Origin: Anaerocolumna chitinilytica
GTDB lineage: Bacteria > Bacillota > Clostridia > Lachnospirales > Lachnospiraceae
Direction: 5' to 3'
DNA: 64,000 nt
Assembly: GCF_014218355.1 (NCBI RefSeq)
Contig: NZ_AP023368.1
Span: forward strand, 624,001 to 688,000
Position numbers and translations under genes: made by a program. The stretch's first letter is position 1. Every line of letters starts with the position of its first letter. Shown one piece after another: positions 16,783-26,544 of the stretch. The notes below the pieces were generated by a model, which did not search any database, was not told the DNA's origin, and saw only the letters and a list, made by a program, of their open reading frames with translations.

Positions 16783-18072
16783 ATGAAACCAGATGAAAAG
16801 CAACTGGAATTGAACAGGGCAGTAACGGAAATTGCAGAAGAAATCGGAAAAAATTTCTCACAGGATGAAAAGCTCTACAAGACCTTTTTAAACTGTTATG
16901 CAAGTACAGCGAAAACAACCTCCAGATTTTTAGAGGACGGTGAGGTTTTCGTATTTACCGGTGATATCGAGGCTATGTGGTTAAGGGATTCTTCCGCCCA
17001 GGTAGTGCATTATCTTCCTTTTGCTAAGAAATATCCTATAATAGGTGAATTTATCAAAGGCTTGATAAAACGGCAGATGAGATATATAGCAATCGATTCT
17101 TATGCAAATGCTTTTAATGAAGAAGCGAACGGCAGATGCTGGGAGGTGGATCTGACAGCTTCAAATCCCTGGGACTGGGAACGCAAATATGAGGTAGATT
17201 CCCTCTGCTATCCTATATGGCTCCTACACGAGTATTGGGAAGTAACCGGAGATACCTCGGTATTTACCGAAGCAGTGAAGGAAGTGTTCATAAAGATTAT
17301 TGACCAGTGGAAAAAGGAACAGAACCATAGCAGTGACTCCGATTATTCCTTTGTCCGCTTAAACTGCCCGCCTTCAGATACTTTAACACGGGATGGACAG
17401 GGAGAACCCTGCGGGTATACGGGAATGACCTGGTCGGGCTTCCGGCCTAGCGATGATGCCTGCCAATATGGCTATCTGGTTCCTTCCAACATGTTCGCGG
17501 TTACCATATTGGGCTTTATGAAAGAAATAACAGAGACATTCTATAAAGATAGTGCCCTTTCAGAAGGGATTGACAAATTAAGAGGTGAAATAGAGGACGG
17601 AATAAAGAAATTCGGTATTGTAAGCCAGGAAGGATTCGGAGAAATCTATGCATATGAAACCGATGGGCTCGGTAATTACAACCTGATGGACGATGCCAAT
17701 GTACCGAGTCTTATGTCTATTCCCTGGTTGGGCTACAGCGAGAAAAGTGACAGAATATATCAGAATACCAGAAGATTTATTTTAAGTAAAATGAATCCTT
17801 ATTATTATGAGGGAAGCTGTGCGAAAGGCATTGGCAGTCCTCATACACCACAGCAGTATATCTGGCATATTGCCCTTACTATGCAGGGGCTTACCGCTGA
17901 AACCAGAAAAGAGCAGGAAGAGCTTCTTCAGGTAATACTTCGTTCAGATGCAGGCTGCCAGTTAATGCATGAAGGCTTTCATTGCGACGATCCCTCCAAA
18001 TTCACCAGAGAATGGTTTGCTTGGGCTAATTCCTTATTTGCCCTGTTTGTGATGCAGCTATACAACAATTAG
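16783..18072 (+). CDS. GH125 exo-alpha-1,6-mannosidase
   Basis: This protein (429 residues from the chosen start) matches the GH125 family, formerly DUF1237, an (alpha/alpha)6-barrel. Diagnostic segments are GDIEAMWLRDSSAQV near residue 60, CWEVDLTASNPWDWERKYEVDS, SGFRPSDDACQYGYLVPSNMF, and a late HEGFHCDDPSKFTREWFAWANSLFA split across motif and catalytic loop. Known members remove alpha-1,6-linked mannose. It has no signal peptide. The ATG at 16783 is preferred because the earlier ATG at 16771 lacks a binding site and the TTG at 16738 lies inside stem 2 of the leader. Confidence 0.93.
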   Translation: MKPDEKQLELNRAVTEIAEEIGKNFSQDEKLYKTFLNCYASTAKTTSRFLEDGEVFVFTGDIEAMWLRDSSAQVVHYLPFAKKYPIIGEFIKGLIKRQMRYIAIDSYANAFNEEANGRCWEVDLTASNPWDWERKYEVDSLCYPIWLLHEYWEVTGDTSVFTEAVKEVFIKIIDQWKKEQNHSSDSDYSFVRLNCPPSDTLTRDGQGEPCGYTGMTWSGFRPSDDACQYGYLVPSNMFAVTILGFMKEITETFYKDSALSEGIDKLRGEIEDGIKKFGIVSQEGFGEIYAYETDGLGNYNLMDDANVPSLMSIPWLGYSEKSDRIYQNTRRFILSKMNPYYYEGSCAKGIGSPHTPQQYIWHIALTMQGLTAETRKEQEELLQVILRSDAGCQLMHEGFHCDDPSKFTREWFAWANSLFALFVMQLYNN

Positions 18073-18089
18073 AAAGGCTTAGAATAAGC

Positions 18090-19658
18090 ATGAAGAATTA
18101 TTATTTTGATACCACAATTGAAAAGGAAGTATTGGAAAATTATTTAAAAAGATCGGTAACCGCAGCTTTTTTCATTCATACGAAAACTCTGGAAGATGAC
18201 CTGAGGGCTATTAAAAATCTTGGAGTGAAGTTTATCGGAAGGGCTTCCGGAATATGGGAACCGGATTTGGATGACAAAGAGCATTTCAGAAAATCAAAAT
18301 ACCTGGCAGACAGAGTCCATGAGGTAGACGAGGATATTATTTTACAGGCATGTATTTTCGAAGCAGTATACCGGCATATAGAGAACTTTAAAGTACCGGC
18401 TTATGTATTGGAAGCCTTCGGTCTTCCGGTAGAGGAGAGAGGCTTCCGGTTTGAGAAGATGCGCTTTCCTCAAAAGCCCCAGGGGTTTATCTGGGGAGAG
18501 GATGGAGCACTCCCAGACATCAATGAATTAGAGACCAGATTGTGGTTTTATTACCGTGCTACCAGATATATCGATGCCGGTTATGAAGCACTTCATATGG
18601 GCCAGATCCATCTTTATACCGCTAATGACCGAGGAATGGAAAAAATGTCTGAGCTGGTACAAATGATAAGAGATTATGCCAAAGTACATGCCAGACGGCA
18701 TAAGGTTCTCTTAGATGCCCACAGCCATGGTATCAGCATCAGGGGAAAATTACTTCTTGATTACCATGCCATGCCCTTTACCAGATATCCGGTATTGGAC
18801 AGAAAGGGAGAAAAACTGGTACTTGTAAGAGAGGGCTTTAGTGAGGGAGGAGAAAATCCTAACGGCTGGAGTGCAGAGACTATGCCCTATCTGATGGAAT
18901 ATGATAACTGGGGAGGCAAGGTAGTGGAGGACTTTGAACAGTACTCCTATGAAGAAAGAGCCTGGTTCGACTGGTGGGGATATGATCAGATCGGATGGTT
19001 TGCCAATCAGGATGAGGAAGGTCAGAAACAGTTTTTAGAATATACCTATAAATGGACGGCTATTAACAATGTGAATGCATACTTTGAGATACCCTTTCGA
19101 AGAACCCTTGGAGAAGCTGCGGTATCTATGAAAAGGGCTGATAATGGTGAGATGGATTATCAGGACTATTATCAGATTAATAAAAAAAGCCCTGCCTGCC
19201 CCATGGGATTTAGCCAAGAGGATACCGTGAAGCATCTTTGGGATATGGGAGATTCTCTTAGGGAAAAAGCAGGAAACCCTCCCGGACTTTTAGACTATGG
19301 TGCTAAAAACACCTACGATGAAGCAACCGGGATGAAGCTGCCGGAAAAAATTGTGTTGTACGGAAGCTTCCAGCCTTATGTGGGAGCGGTAAAGAACGAT
19401 TCCAACAGTGAAGTTACCAGAATGTATTATATCGGGGACAATACCTACACCTTATCTGTGGTTATTCCCTTTGCAGGTGAATATGACTATGCTGTGTCCA
19501 CCTATGGAACACTTTCAGCCACCTATTGTTATGATACATACCCCAGAAGCGGCTCCAGCAATAAAGGTTATTTTAAGGTGGAAAAGGATAACACCGTGGT
19601 TCGTTTCCGTTACCGATTCATGGATAATCTGGTTACCATTGAGCAGTTTGAAGATTAA
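18090..19658 (+). CDS. Unrecognised 522-residue protein in the mannosidase operon, possible new glycosidase
   Basis: I do not recognise the family. The first 300 residues alternate strands and helices like a TIM barrel (TAAFFIHTKTLEDDLRAI, KFIGRASGIWEP, EALHMGQIHLY, HKVLLDAHSHG, ERAWFDWWGYDQIGWFANQ), with many conserved-looking Trp, Asp, Glu and His. The last 110 residues look like a beta-sandwich (VLYGSFQPYVG to RFRYRFMDNLV). No signal peptide or membrane segment is present. It lies 17 bp after the GH125 gene, so it is probably a cytosolic enzyme acting on the same imported glycan. Confidence 0.8.
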   Translation: MKNYYFDTTIEKEVLENYLKRSVTAAFFIHTKTLEDDLRAIKNLGVKFIGRASGIWEPDLDDKEHFRKSKYLADRVHEVDEDIILQACIFEAVYRHIENFKVPAYVLEAFGLPVEERGFRFEKMRFPQKPQGFIWGEDGALPDINELETRLWFYYRATRYIDAGYEALHMGQIHLYTANDRGMEKMSELVQMIRDYAKVHARRHKVLLDAHSHGISIRGKLLLDYHAMPFTRYPVLDRKGEKLVLVREGFSEGGENPNGWSAETMPYLMEYDNWGGKVVEDFEQYSYEERAWFDWWGYDQIGWFANQDEEGQKQFLEYTYKWTAINNVNAYFEIPFRRTLGEAAVSMKRADNGEMDYQDYYQINKKSPACPMGFSQEDTVKHLWDMGDSLREKAGNPPGLLDYGAKNTYDEATGMKLPEKIVLYGSFQPYVGAVKNDSNSEVTRMYYIGDNTYTLSVVIPFAGEYDYAVSTYGTLSATYCYDTYPRSGSSNKGYFKVEKDNTVVRFRYRFMDNLVTIEQFED

Positions 19659-19707
19659 ATTGTTATAATACAATCATTAAAATAAAATCGTATAAAGGAT
19701 GCGGCAG

Positions 19708-20913
19708 ATGAATCTAAGAAGAAAGGGAAGCAGCAGGAATGCCCTCCTATTTATCAGCTTTATGCTCATAATGATAGCCATGGGGGCAAATGACAGTCTT
19801 CGTGGTATTTTTTCCATCGTATTTAAAGAGCATTTCAGCTTAAACACCACTCAAATATCCACAATTATTACAGTAAGTTACCTTGGGAATCTGGTGTTTT
19901 TATTTCTGGGAGGAGCTCTTATTGACCGTTTTCGGAAAAAGCAGGTATTTATCAGTATGCTGCTTATATGGATGAGCGGCATAGCCTTATTTATCCTAAC
20001 GGATAATTATTTGGTGCTGTTAGCAGGGATGTTCCTGTGTGTTGGGGCCTCCACGCTGATTAATACTACGATTAATATTCTGGTACCGGTAATATTTACC
20101 GCATCACCCGGATTAATCGTAAATATCCTTTATTTTGTTCAGGGAATCGGTACCAGTTCAAGCCAGAATGGAATAGGAAGGCTTCCTGCCAGCTTTTCCA
20201 CCTGGAAGTATGTCAATATGGGACTTGTAGTCCTTGCATTAGCAGGTCTTTTGTTTCTCCTTTTTCAGGACATTCCGGATGTGAAAGGGGAGAAAAAGAA
20301 AGCGGTATCCTATAAGGATATTATGAGAACTCCGGCTTTTGTGTTTTTTGTACTGCTGTTTGGCTTTTACTTCATTGCGGAGCATGGGATACTAAACTGG
20401 TTTCTGATATATGGTACCAAGGAGCTTCAAAGGTCAACAAAAGCATCGGCTGGATATTTGTCTGTGTTTTTTGGGGGGATTACCCTGGGACGACTTATTC
20501 TTGCCCCTGCTGTCCATAGGCTTGGAGTTTCCAAAAGTATCGGTATTTTTGGAGGTATAGGAGCTTTCTTTTATATTGCAGGTATCCTCTCAGGAGGACA
20601 GTGGATTGCCCTTCTTAGTATATCCGGGCTTAGTATCTCTATTGTTTATCCAACACTGGTACTTATGATAAGAAACTATTTTAAAGAGGAAGGGATAGCA
20701 ACTGCAACCGGGGCTATCATAAGCCTGGCGACAGTCTGTGATATTGGATTTAACGCAGCATTTGGAAAGCTTACCGACATGGTCGGACTACGGGAAGCCT
20801 TTTATATCCTTCCTGCCAGTATCCTGCTATTCTGCCTGCTCTATACCACTTTTTTAATTAAGATAAAACCCTTGCAAACTGTAAAGAAGGAAGGAAACTT
20901 TTGTGAAACTTGA
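19708..20913 (+). CDS. Major facilitator superfamily transporter
   Basis: A 401-residue protein with about 12 hydrophobic helices in two halves separated by a charged loop (VKGEKKKAVSYKD near residue 200). An MFS-type DRFRKKQ loop follows the second helix. Sequence style resembles FucP- or sugar-porter-like MFS carriers. It may import a free sugar or export an excess product of the locus. The ATG at 19708 is favoured because AAAGGA lies eight bases upstream; the ATG at 19699 overlaps that site. Its end overlaps the beta-galactosidase start by 11 bp. Confidence 0.88.
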   Translation: MNLRRKGSSRNALLFISFMLIMIAMGANDSLRGIFSIVFKEHFSLNTTQISTIITVSYLGNLVFLFLGGALIDRFRKKQVFISMLLIWMSGIALFILTDNYLVLLAGMFLCVGASTLINTTINILVPVIFTASPGLIVNILYFVQGIGTSSSQNGIGRLPASFSTWKYVNMGLVVLALAGLLFLLFQDIPDVKGEKKKAVSYKDIMRTPAFVFFVLLFGFYFIAEHGILNWFLIYGTKELQRSTKASAGYLSVFFGGITLGRLILAPAVHRLGVSKSIGIFGGIGAFFYIAGILSGGQWIALLSISGLSISIVYPTLVLMIRNYFKEEGIATATGAIISLATVCDIGFNAAFGKLTDMVGLREAFYILPASILLFCLLYTTFLIKIKPLQTVKKEGNFCET

Positions 20914-23900
20914 CAATTATTATGAAAATCCTGCGATATTGCATGTCGGAACCCAGAAAAACAGAAGCTTTTATATTCCTTATGACACAGAAGGCAGGGA
21001 AATGAGAGTAATGTTAAATGGTAAATGGCAATTGGAATTCTACTCGAATCCAGACGAAGTGAGGGATTTTTTAAGGGAAGAATCGGTACCGGATACGATG
21101 AAAGAAATAGAGGTGCCATCCAGCTGGCAGCTGTTAGGATATGATAAAAATCAGTATGTGAATATTTACTATCCATTTCCCTATGATCCGCCTTATGTTC
21201 CGGCAGACAATCCCTGCGGGCTTTACACCAAGGCCGTAACCTTTACGGCAGAGGAACTGCAAAGAAAGCTGTATCTGAATTTTGAGGGAGTGGATTCCTG
21301 CTTCTATCTCTGGATCAATAAAACCTTTGCCGGATATAGCCAGGTATCCCATTCAACCAGTGAATTTGACATTACAGAACTGGTTAAAGAAGGAGAGAAC
21401 CTTATCCATGTCCTGGTGCTCAAGTGGTGTGACGGAAGCTATCTGGAAGACCAGGATAAGTTCCGGCAGTCGGGTATATTCAGAGATGTTTATATCCTGA
21501 TGAGACCCAAAGAATTTATCAGGGATTATACAATACGCACCCTTTTAAATGAAACAATGGACAGGGCTTTGATTACCCTGGATGTGGAAGTTATCGGGAA
21601 TCCAAAGCTCCAATGGGTCATAAAGGATACCGAGGATACTATTATCTGTCATGAGGCAGTAAAAGCTTCCCATACCAGCTTTCAGATTGATAATCCGGTT
21701 CTCTGGAATGCGGAAGAACCATCCTTATACCGGATGGAATTAATAACGGAAGAAGAAATCATCGGGGAAAAATTCGGAATCAGAAGTATTATGGTGAAAG
21801 ACAGTGTTGTACTGGTAAATGGGCAGGCAGTTAAGTTCAAAGGAGTCAACCGTCATGACAGCAGTCCTTATACGGGAGCTGCCGTAAGCCGGGAGCATGC
21901 ACTTGCAGACTTAAGGCTTATGAAGGAACATAATATTAATGCAATCAGAACGAGCCACTATCCCAATTCTCCCTGGTTTACCCAGATGTGTGATGAATTT
22001 GGTTTTTATGTTATCGGGGAAGCCGATATGGAATCCCATGGCTGCGGAGAAGTATATGCAACGGAAGACCTGGATTATGTATCGCAGATAGCAAAGGATA
22101 AGCGTTTTAAGGAAGCAATTCTGGACCGGATACAAAGAAATGTTATACGGGATAAGAACCGGACTTGTATCCTTATCTGGTCTCTTGGCAATGAGAGCGG
22201 TTATGGTGAGAACTTCATTGAAGCCGGCTGCTGGGTAAAGGAATATGATCCTACCAGACTTCTTCACTATGAAGGCTGCACCTGGCAGGAGTGGCAAAAG
22301 CAGGATATGTCCATGCTTGATATGGTCAGCCGCATGTACGCACCGACGGAATGGATACAGGAATACTGCGAAAATAAGGATAACAAAAAGCCGTTTATTC
22401 AGTGTGAGTTCTGCCATGCCATGGGAAACGGACCGGGAGACCTGGAAGAGTATTTTGAACAGATTTACCGGTACGATAATTACTGCGGCGGTTTTGTCTG
22501 GGAATGGTGTGACCATGGTGTTTACATGGGTAAGGCGGAAGACGGCAGGGATAAATTCTATTACGGAGGAGACTTCGGTGAATTTCCCAATGACAGTAAC
22601 TTCTGTATGGACGGTCTGGTATACCCTGACAGGAGAATCCATACAGGGCTGGCTGAATACAAGAATGTAATCCGTCCGGCAAGGGTTGGAGAAGTCAGGC
22701 TGGAAGAGGGGATTATCCGTATTGAGAATAAACTGGACTTTATAAATCTAAGGGATTACATTACAATTCGTTATGAGATAAAGAGGAATGGTAAACTCTT
22801 GGCGGAAGGAATATTAGAAGAGGCAGATATATTACCCCATGAAAGCAAATGCTTTTATCTGGAGATTCTGAAGGAAAAATACCGGGAGGGGGAGGGAAAC
22901 TGTTATCTGAAGCTGGAATATATCCAAAGGAAAGATGACTCGCTAACCCAGACCGGAAGATTGTGCGGTTTTGATCAAATCTGTCTGTCAGAAAGGTTTG
23001 AACTCTCCGGTACAGAAAAGGAGTGTTCCACGGGCCTTCACCTGGAAGATAGCCTGCTTCGTATAGAGGAAGAAGGGCGGAAATACACTATCACCGGTGA
23101 AGGATTTGTATATGAATTCTCTAAGGTAAAGGGAACCTTTATAAGTCTAAGAAGAGGGCTGGAGGAGATGTTAAAAGCCCCCATGGAATACAATGTATTT
23201 CGTGCTCCCACGGATAATGATAAGAATATTGTTCTTGAATGGAAAAATGCTGGTTATGACAGGATGGTAACAAGAGTCTACCAATGCGAATACACCCGTG
23301 AAAAGGATAGTTGTATCATAACCTGCAGGATGGCAATGGGGTCAATATACCTTCAGAACTTTATGACCTTTGAAGTAAAATGGACAATCGCCGGAAACGG
23401 ATATATTAAATTTGGATTCGAAGGAGAGTTTGATAGAAGCTTTCCTTATCTTCCAAGGCTTGGATTACTTCTGAAGCTTCCCAAGGCTTACCAGAAGGTC
23501 AGCTACTTCGGTTACGGTCCTAATGAGAGCTACCCTGACAAGCACAGGAGCAGCTATATTGATCGTTTTGAGACAACGGTGAAGGAGCTCCACGAAGATT
23601 ATATAAAGCCCCAGGAAAACGGAAGCCATTATTATTGTAAGGATGTACAGCTATCCGATGGAAGCAGCAGAATATCCGTATATGGGAACGTACCGTTAAG
23701 CTTCTCAGCTTCCCTTTATACGATAGAGGAATTAAAAGCTAAGCGACACAATTTTGAATTGGAGGAAGCAGATTATGTGACACTGTGCCTGGATTACAGG
23801 CAAAGCGGCGTCGGCTCCAACAGCTGCGGCCCTGTATTACCGGAAAAGTATAGGCTGAATGAAAAAAAGGTGGCTTGGGAAATGGCATTTCTCTTTGAAG

Positions 23901-23914
23901 CCTGTAAGGGATAA
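20903..23914 (+). CDS. GH2 beta-galactosidase, LacZ type
   Basis: A 1003-residue cytosolic enzyme with the full five-domain LacZ length. Motifs include GVNRHDSSPYTG, GEADMESHG, the acid/base Glu431 in WSLGNESGYG and the nucleophile Glu502 in CEFCHAMGNGPG, followed by GGFVWEWCDHG. The C-terminal beta-sandwich ends with DYRQSGVGSNSCGP. It would remove beta-galactose from imported glycans, fitting complex-type N-glycan antennae. The start is GTG at 20903 with AAGGAAGG upstream, overlapping the MFS gene by 11 bp, so translation is coupled. A strong terminator follows. Confidence 0.95.
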   Translation: MKLDNYYENPAILHVGTQKNRSFYIPYDTEGREMRVMLNGKWQLEFYSNPDEVRDFLREESVPDTMKEIEVPSSWQLLGYDKNQYVNIYYPFPYDPPYVPADNPCGLYTKAVTFTAEELQRKLYLNFEGVDSCFYLWINKTFAGYSQVSHSTSEFDITELVKEGENLIHVLVLKWCDGSYLEDQDKFRQSGIFRDVYILMRPKEFIRDYTIRTLLNETMDRALITLDVEVIGNPKLQWVIKDTEDTIICHEAVKASHTSFQIDNPVLWNAEEPSLYRMELITEEEIIGEKFGIRSIMVKDSVVLVNGQAVKFKGVNRHDSSPYTGAAVSREHALADLRLMKEHNINAIRTSHYPNSPWFTQMCDEFGFYVIGEADMESHGCGEVYATEDLDYVSQIAKDKRFKEAILDRIQRNVIRDKNRTCILIWSLGNESGYGENFIEAGCWVKEYDPTRLLHYEGCTWQEWQKQDMSMLDMVSRMYAPTEWIQEYCENKDNKKPFIQCEFCHAMGNGPGDLEEYFEQIYRYDNYCGGFVWEWCDHGVYMGKAEDGRDKFYYGGDFGEFPNDSNFCMDGLVYPDRRIHTGLAEYKNVIRPARVGEVRLEEGIIRIENKLDFINLRDYITIRYEIKRNGKLLAEGILEEADILPHESKCFYLEILKEKYREGEGNCYLKLEYIQRKDDSLTQTGRLCGFDQICLSERFELSGTEKECSTGLHLEDSLLRIEEEGRKYTITGEGFVYEFSKVKGTFISLRRGLEEMLKAPMEYNVFRAPTDNDKNIVLEWKNAGYDRMVTRVYQCEYTREKDSCIITCRMAMGSIYLQNFMTFEVKWTIAGNGYIKFGFEGEFDRSFPYLPRLGLLLKLPKAYQKVSYFGYGPNESYPDKHRSSYIDRFETTVKELHEDYIKPQENGSHYYCKDVQLSDGSSRISVYGNVPLSFSASLYTIEELKAKRHNFELEEADYVTLCLDYRQSGVGSNSCGPVLPEKYRLNEKKVAWEMAFLFEACKG

Positions 23915-23936
23915 TCCACAATATAAGAAGAATAAT

Positions 23937-23985
23937 AAAGCCTTCCTGTGATCTGTTAATCAGACTTTCACAGGGAGGCTTTTTG
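23937..23985 (+). terminator. Rho-independent terminator ending the first glycan operon
   Basis: An arm at 23937-23951 (AAAGCCTTCCTGTGA) pairs with 23968-23982 (TCACAGGGAGGCTTT), with one mismatch, and runs into a T tract at 23980-23984. It lies 22 bases after the GH2 stop. Confidence 0.9.
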
Positions 23986-24043
23986 ATATTCTATGTACAG
24001 GAACGGTACCTTACAGATTTACTACTATAGGAATTAAAGCAAT

Positions 24044-24616
24044 TTATTTGTAATAAACAGTGCCGGAATAGTCGGTAAAGATTGTAACCTGTAAATAATT
24101 ACCCACAGCAGTGGGTGCAGAGCAGGCTGCCCGTGTGAGATTCAGTGTGCCATGATAGGAACCGTCGTTGTAATTATAGGTGGAAGGAACATAGGAAGCC
24201 GGAGAAGACATGTAGTTCGGAAATTGTGCAGGAGTGATAGTAAAGCTGTAAGAGGTGCTATAAGTAATTGTCTTGCTCTCGGCAGGTGCAGTAACTGTAC
24301 CGGTATATTTTGTATATATTGTAACCTGCAGATTACTTCCCACAGAGATAGGAGCGGAGCAGGCTGCATAGGATAAGCTTAAGGTACCTTTATAGGTACC
24401 GTCATTATAGTTATAGGTAGCTGGTACATAAGAGGAAGGTGAACCCATGTAGCTTGGAAATTGAGCTGGTGTGATAATATAGGTGTAGGACTGGTCAACT
24501 GTTACGGTTTTTGTTCTGTCATCTGCAAAAGCAGTAAGAGTTAAAACTTGAAGCATTAGAACGGCTATAAATGCGAAACATAGTACTTTTCTAAACTTAT
24601 ACATTCTGGAAACCAT
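24044..24616 (-). CDS. Secreted protein with two tandem repeats of about 70 residues
   Basis: A 190-residue protein with a Sec signal peptide (hydrophobic core LCFAFIAVLMLQVLTLTAFA, likely cut after AFA). The mature part is two near-identical repeats, about residues 36-105 and 110-190. Each contains ITPAQFP, SYVP-TYNYNDG and AACSAP, with one Cys per repeat. I do not recognise the family. Beta-rich, threonine- and tyrosine-rich sequence suggests an extracellular beta domain, and the two Cys might pair. AAAGGGG lies eight bases before the ATG. It is convergent with the GH2 operon. Confidence 0.82.
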   Translation of the reverse strand: MVSRMYKFRKVLCFAFIAVLMLQVLTLTAFADDRTKTVTVDQSYTYIITPAQFPSYMGSPSSYVPATYNYNDGTYKGTLSLSYAACSAPISVGSNLQVTIYTKYTGTVTAPAESKTITYSTSYSFTITPAQFPNYMSSPASYVPSTYNYNDGSYHGTLNLTRAACSAPTAVGNYLQVTIFTDYSGTVYYK

Positions 24617-24745
24617 ATGAAAACCCCTTTCATAATTAGTTTTAGATGTAAACCTGTATTTTACAAAATGTAAAAATAAGGCAAGCCCCTGTATTCAAAT
24701 CTTACTCTTTTTTATTAGATATGTCAATAATTACCAAAATAATTT

Positions 24746-25366
24746 TTAAATCAACAAAATGTTTATTTTTTCTTTCACCCAGGCAATCACCGGACCCAGT
24801 AAGAAGGCCATCATTAGAGTGACAACACCGATGGTACTTCCGAGTAAAAAACCGATAAGGCAGGCAGTCATATCCCAGGTGATTCTTATAAGACGAAAAG
24901 GGATTTTTTTAAACTTGTTGGAAATGATAAATACAATGGCATCATAAGGAGCAGTTCCAAGTTCCACAGCCATATAGACCGCAGCTGCCACAATGAATAG
25001 AAAAAGGGCAGGAATTAAAACCAGAATTCGCACGGAGAGAGAACTAAAAGCATTATCCGGTAAAAATAAATCGAACAGCCATCTAAAAAAGTCAACCGTA
25101 TATCCAATTAATATCATATTTGCAAGAGTTCCCCAACCAATCTGTGAACGGTCAAAGGCAATAACGATAAGAAATAAGATTAAGTTGAGTAGCACCTGCC
25201 AATTACCAAAGGATAAGTGCAAATGTCTTGCTATACCCAGATTCATGGCTGAACAGGGGTCTGTTCCGAAATTTACCCGTATTAGAAAGGATAGGGAGAA
25301 CCCCATCATAAAAACCGCTAATAATACATACAATATTCTCTTTTTATCTTTTAAACCAAATTTCAT
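24746..25366 (-). CDS. YczE/YitT-type membrane protein
   Basis: A 206-residue protein with about five or six hydrophobic helices and the family-like motif NFGTDPCSAMNLGI in the first loop, mirrored by ELGTAPYDAIVFII in the second half, as expected for the duplicated YczE/YyaS/YitT fold. Function in this family is poorly defined; transport or export of small molecules has been suggested for relatives. GGAGG lies about six bases before the ATG. The gene stands alone upstream of the repeat protein on the - strand. Confidence 0.87.
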   Translation of the reverse strand: MKFGLKDKKRILYVLLAVFMMGFSLSFLIRVNFGTDPCSAMNLGIARHLHLSFGNWQVLLNLILFLIVIAFDRSQIGWGTLANMILIGYTVDFFRWLFDLFLPDNAFSSLSVRILVLIPALFLFIVAAAVYMAVELGTAPYDAIVFIISNKFKKIPFRLIRITWDMTACLIGFLLGSTIGVVTLMMAFLLGPVIAWVKEKINILLI

Positions 25367-25596
25367 GTAAGCCTCCGATTCTATGAATCATATTATGTAA
25401 ATACACTAGTTTATCTTACTAAGGATTCAGATAAATGTCTATCAAAATTTGAATAAATGGAATCTGTAATCAGTCATGTTCTCCATTTTAACCAGTTGCT
25501 TAAAGGGCAGTTAAAGTATAAATAAAGTTTTTAATTAATTTTGAGGTAGCCTTTATGCTTCCTATTCGATAAAATAATCAATAGGAGGAAGAAGCG

Positions 25597-26466
25597 ATGA
25601 AACAGTATACATTTATTTCAGATTATAAAGAGAATAAGGAACTTAGAACCAGCTTTGAGGCATTGGCCAAAAGAACTTTTGGAATAGATTTTGAAGAATG
25701 GTATCAGCGTGGATATTGGGGGGATGCCTTTCGGCCTTATTCTTTCATGGATGGCAGTAGCATCATCTCCAATGTTTCGGTTAATAAAATGCCATTTACT
25801 TTGTGCGGGCAGAGGAAGTTCTTTATACAGCTGGGGACTGTTATGACGGACGTTGATTACCGTGGGCAAGGTCTGAATCGGCAGCTGATAGAAATAATAT
25901 TGAAGGAATATAAAAGTACCTGTGATGGAATTTATCTTTTGGCCAATGATCGTGTGCTGGACTATTATCCAAAGTTTGGATTTCAAAAGGCTGTGGAGTA
26001 TCAATACAGTAAGGAATTAAAGAATACCGGCAGCAGAGAAGCAATGATATACCCTTTGGGGAAGAAGGAAGACTATGAAAAAATAGAGATAATTATAAAA
26101 AAAGCGGTAAAAAGCAGTCTTTTTGAGATGGAGAATAGCGGACTTATTCTGTTTTACCTTACTTATTTTATGAAGAACTCCCTTTATTACATCAGGTCTT
26201 TGAATACCTATGCAATAGCGGAGGAAAGGGAAGGAATCCTCTTCCTGCACCAGGTTATTTCAGAAGAGGAAGTGGAACTTGATAAAGTGATAAAAGCCTT
26301 CGGTGCTGGTATTAAAAAGGTTGTATTGGGGTTTGTTCCTCAAAATCCCGGCAGTTTTGAGAAAAGTATTTTAAAAGAAGAGGATACCACTCTCTTTGTT
26401 CTTGGAGAAGGTTGGGAGGAATTTAAGCAGAAAGGTCTGCGCTTTCCCATATTGTCTCATGCGTGA
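25597..26466 (+). CDS. GNAT-family N-acetyltransferase
   Basis: This 289-residue protein has a GNAT domain in the first half. The acetyl-CoA binding motif A is visible in QLGTVMTDVDYRGQGLNRQL, near residues 78-97, with the R-G-x-G-like pyrophosphate loop. The second half resembles the Eis-like extension of larger GNAT proteins. The substrate is unknown. AGGAGGAAG precedes the ATG. The methyltransferase gene follows closely, so the two may be co-transcribed. Confidence 0.88.
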   Translation: MKQYTFISDYKENKELRTSFEALAKRTFGIDFEEWYQRGYWGDAFRPYSFMDGSSIISNVSVNKMPFTLCGQRKFFIQLGTVMTDVDYRGQGLNRQLIEIILKEYKSTCDGIYLLANDRVLDYYPKFGFQKAVEYQYSKELKNTGSREAMIYPLGKKEDYEKIEIIIKKAVKSSLFEMENSGLILFYLTYFMKNSLYYIRSLNTYAIAEEREGILFLHQVISEEEVELDKVIKAFGAGIKKVVLGFVPQNPGSFEKSILKEEDTTLFVLGEGWEEFKQKGLRFPILSHA

Positions 26467-26544
26467 GATTGAGGAAATGGACAAAATGTGCCGTTAAGGG
26501 ATAGTGTAAGCCTTGGTTTAAATGGAGTAGTTCCGGTGAAAGGT

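Noticed and set aside
21911..22642. A 243-codon open frame on the - strand
   Set aside because: It lies wholly inside the GH2 gene, whose catalytic motifs are intact; it is an antisense shadow frame.
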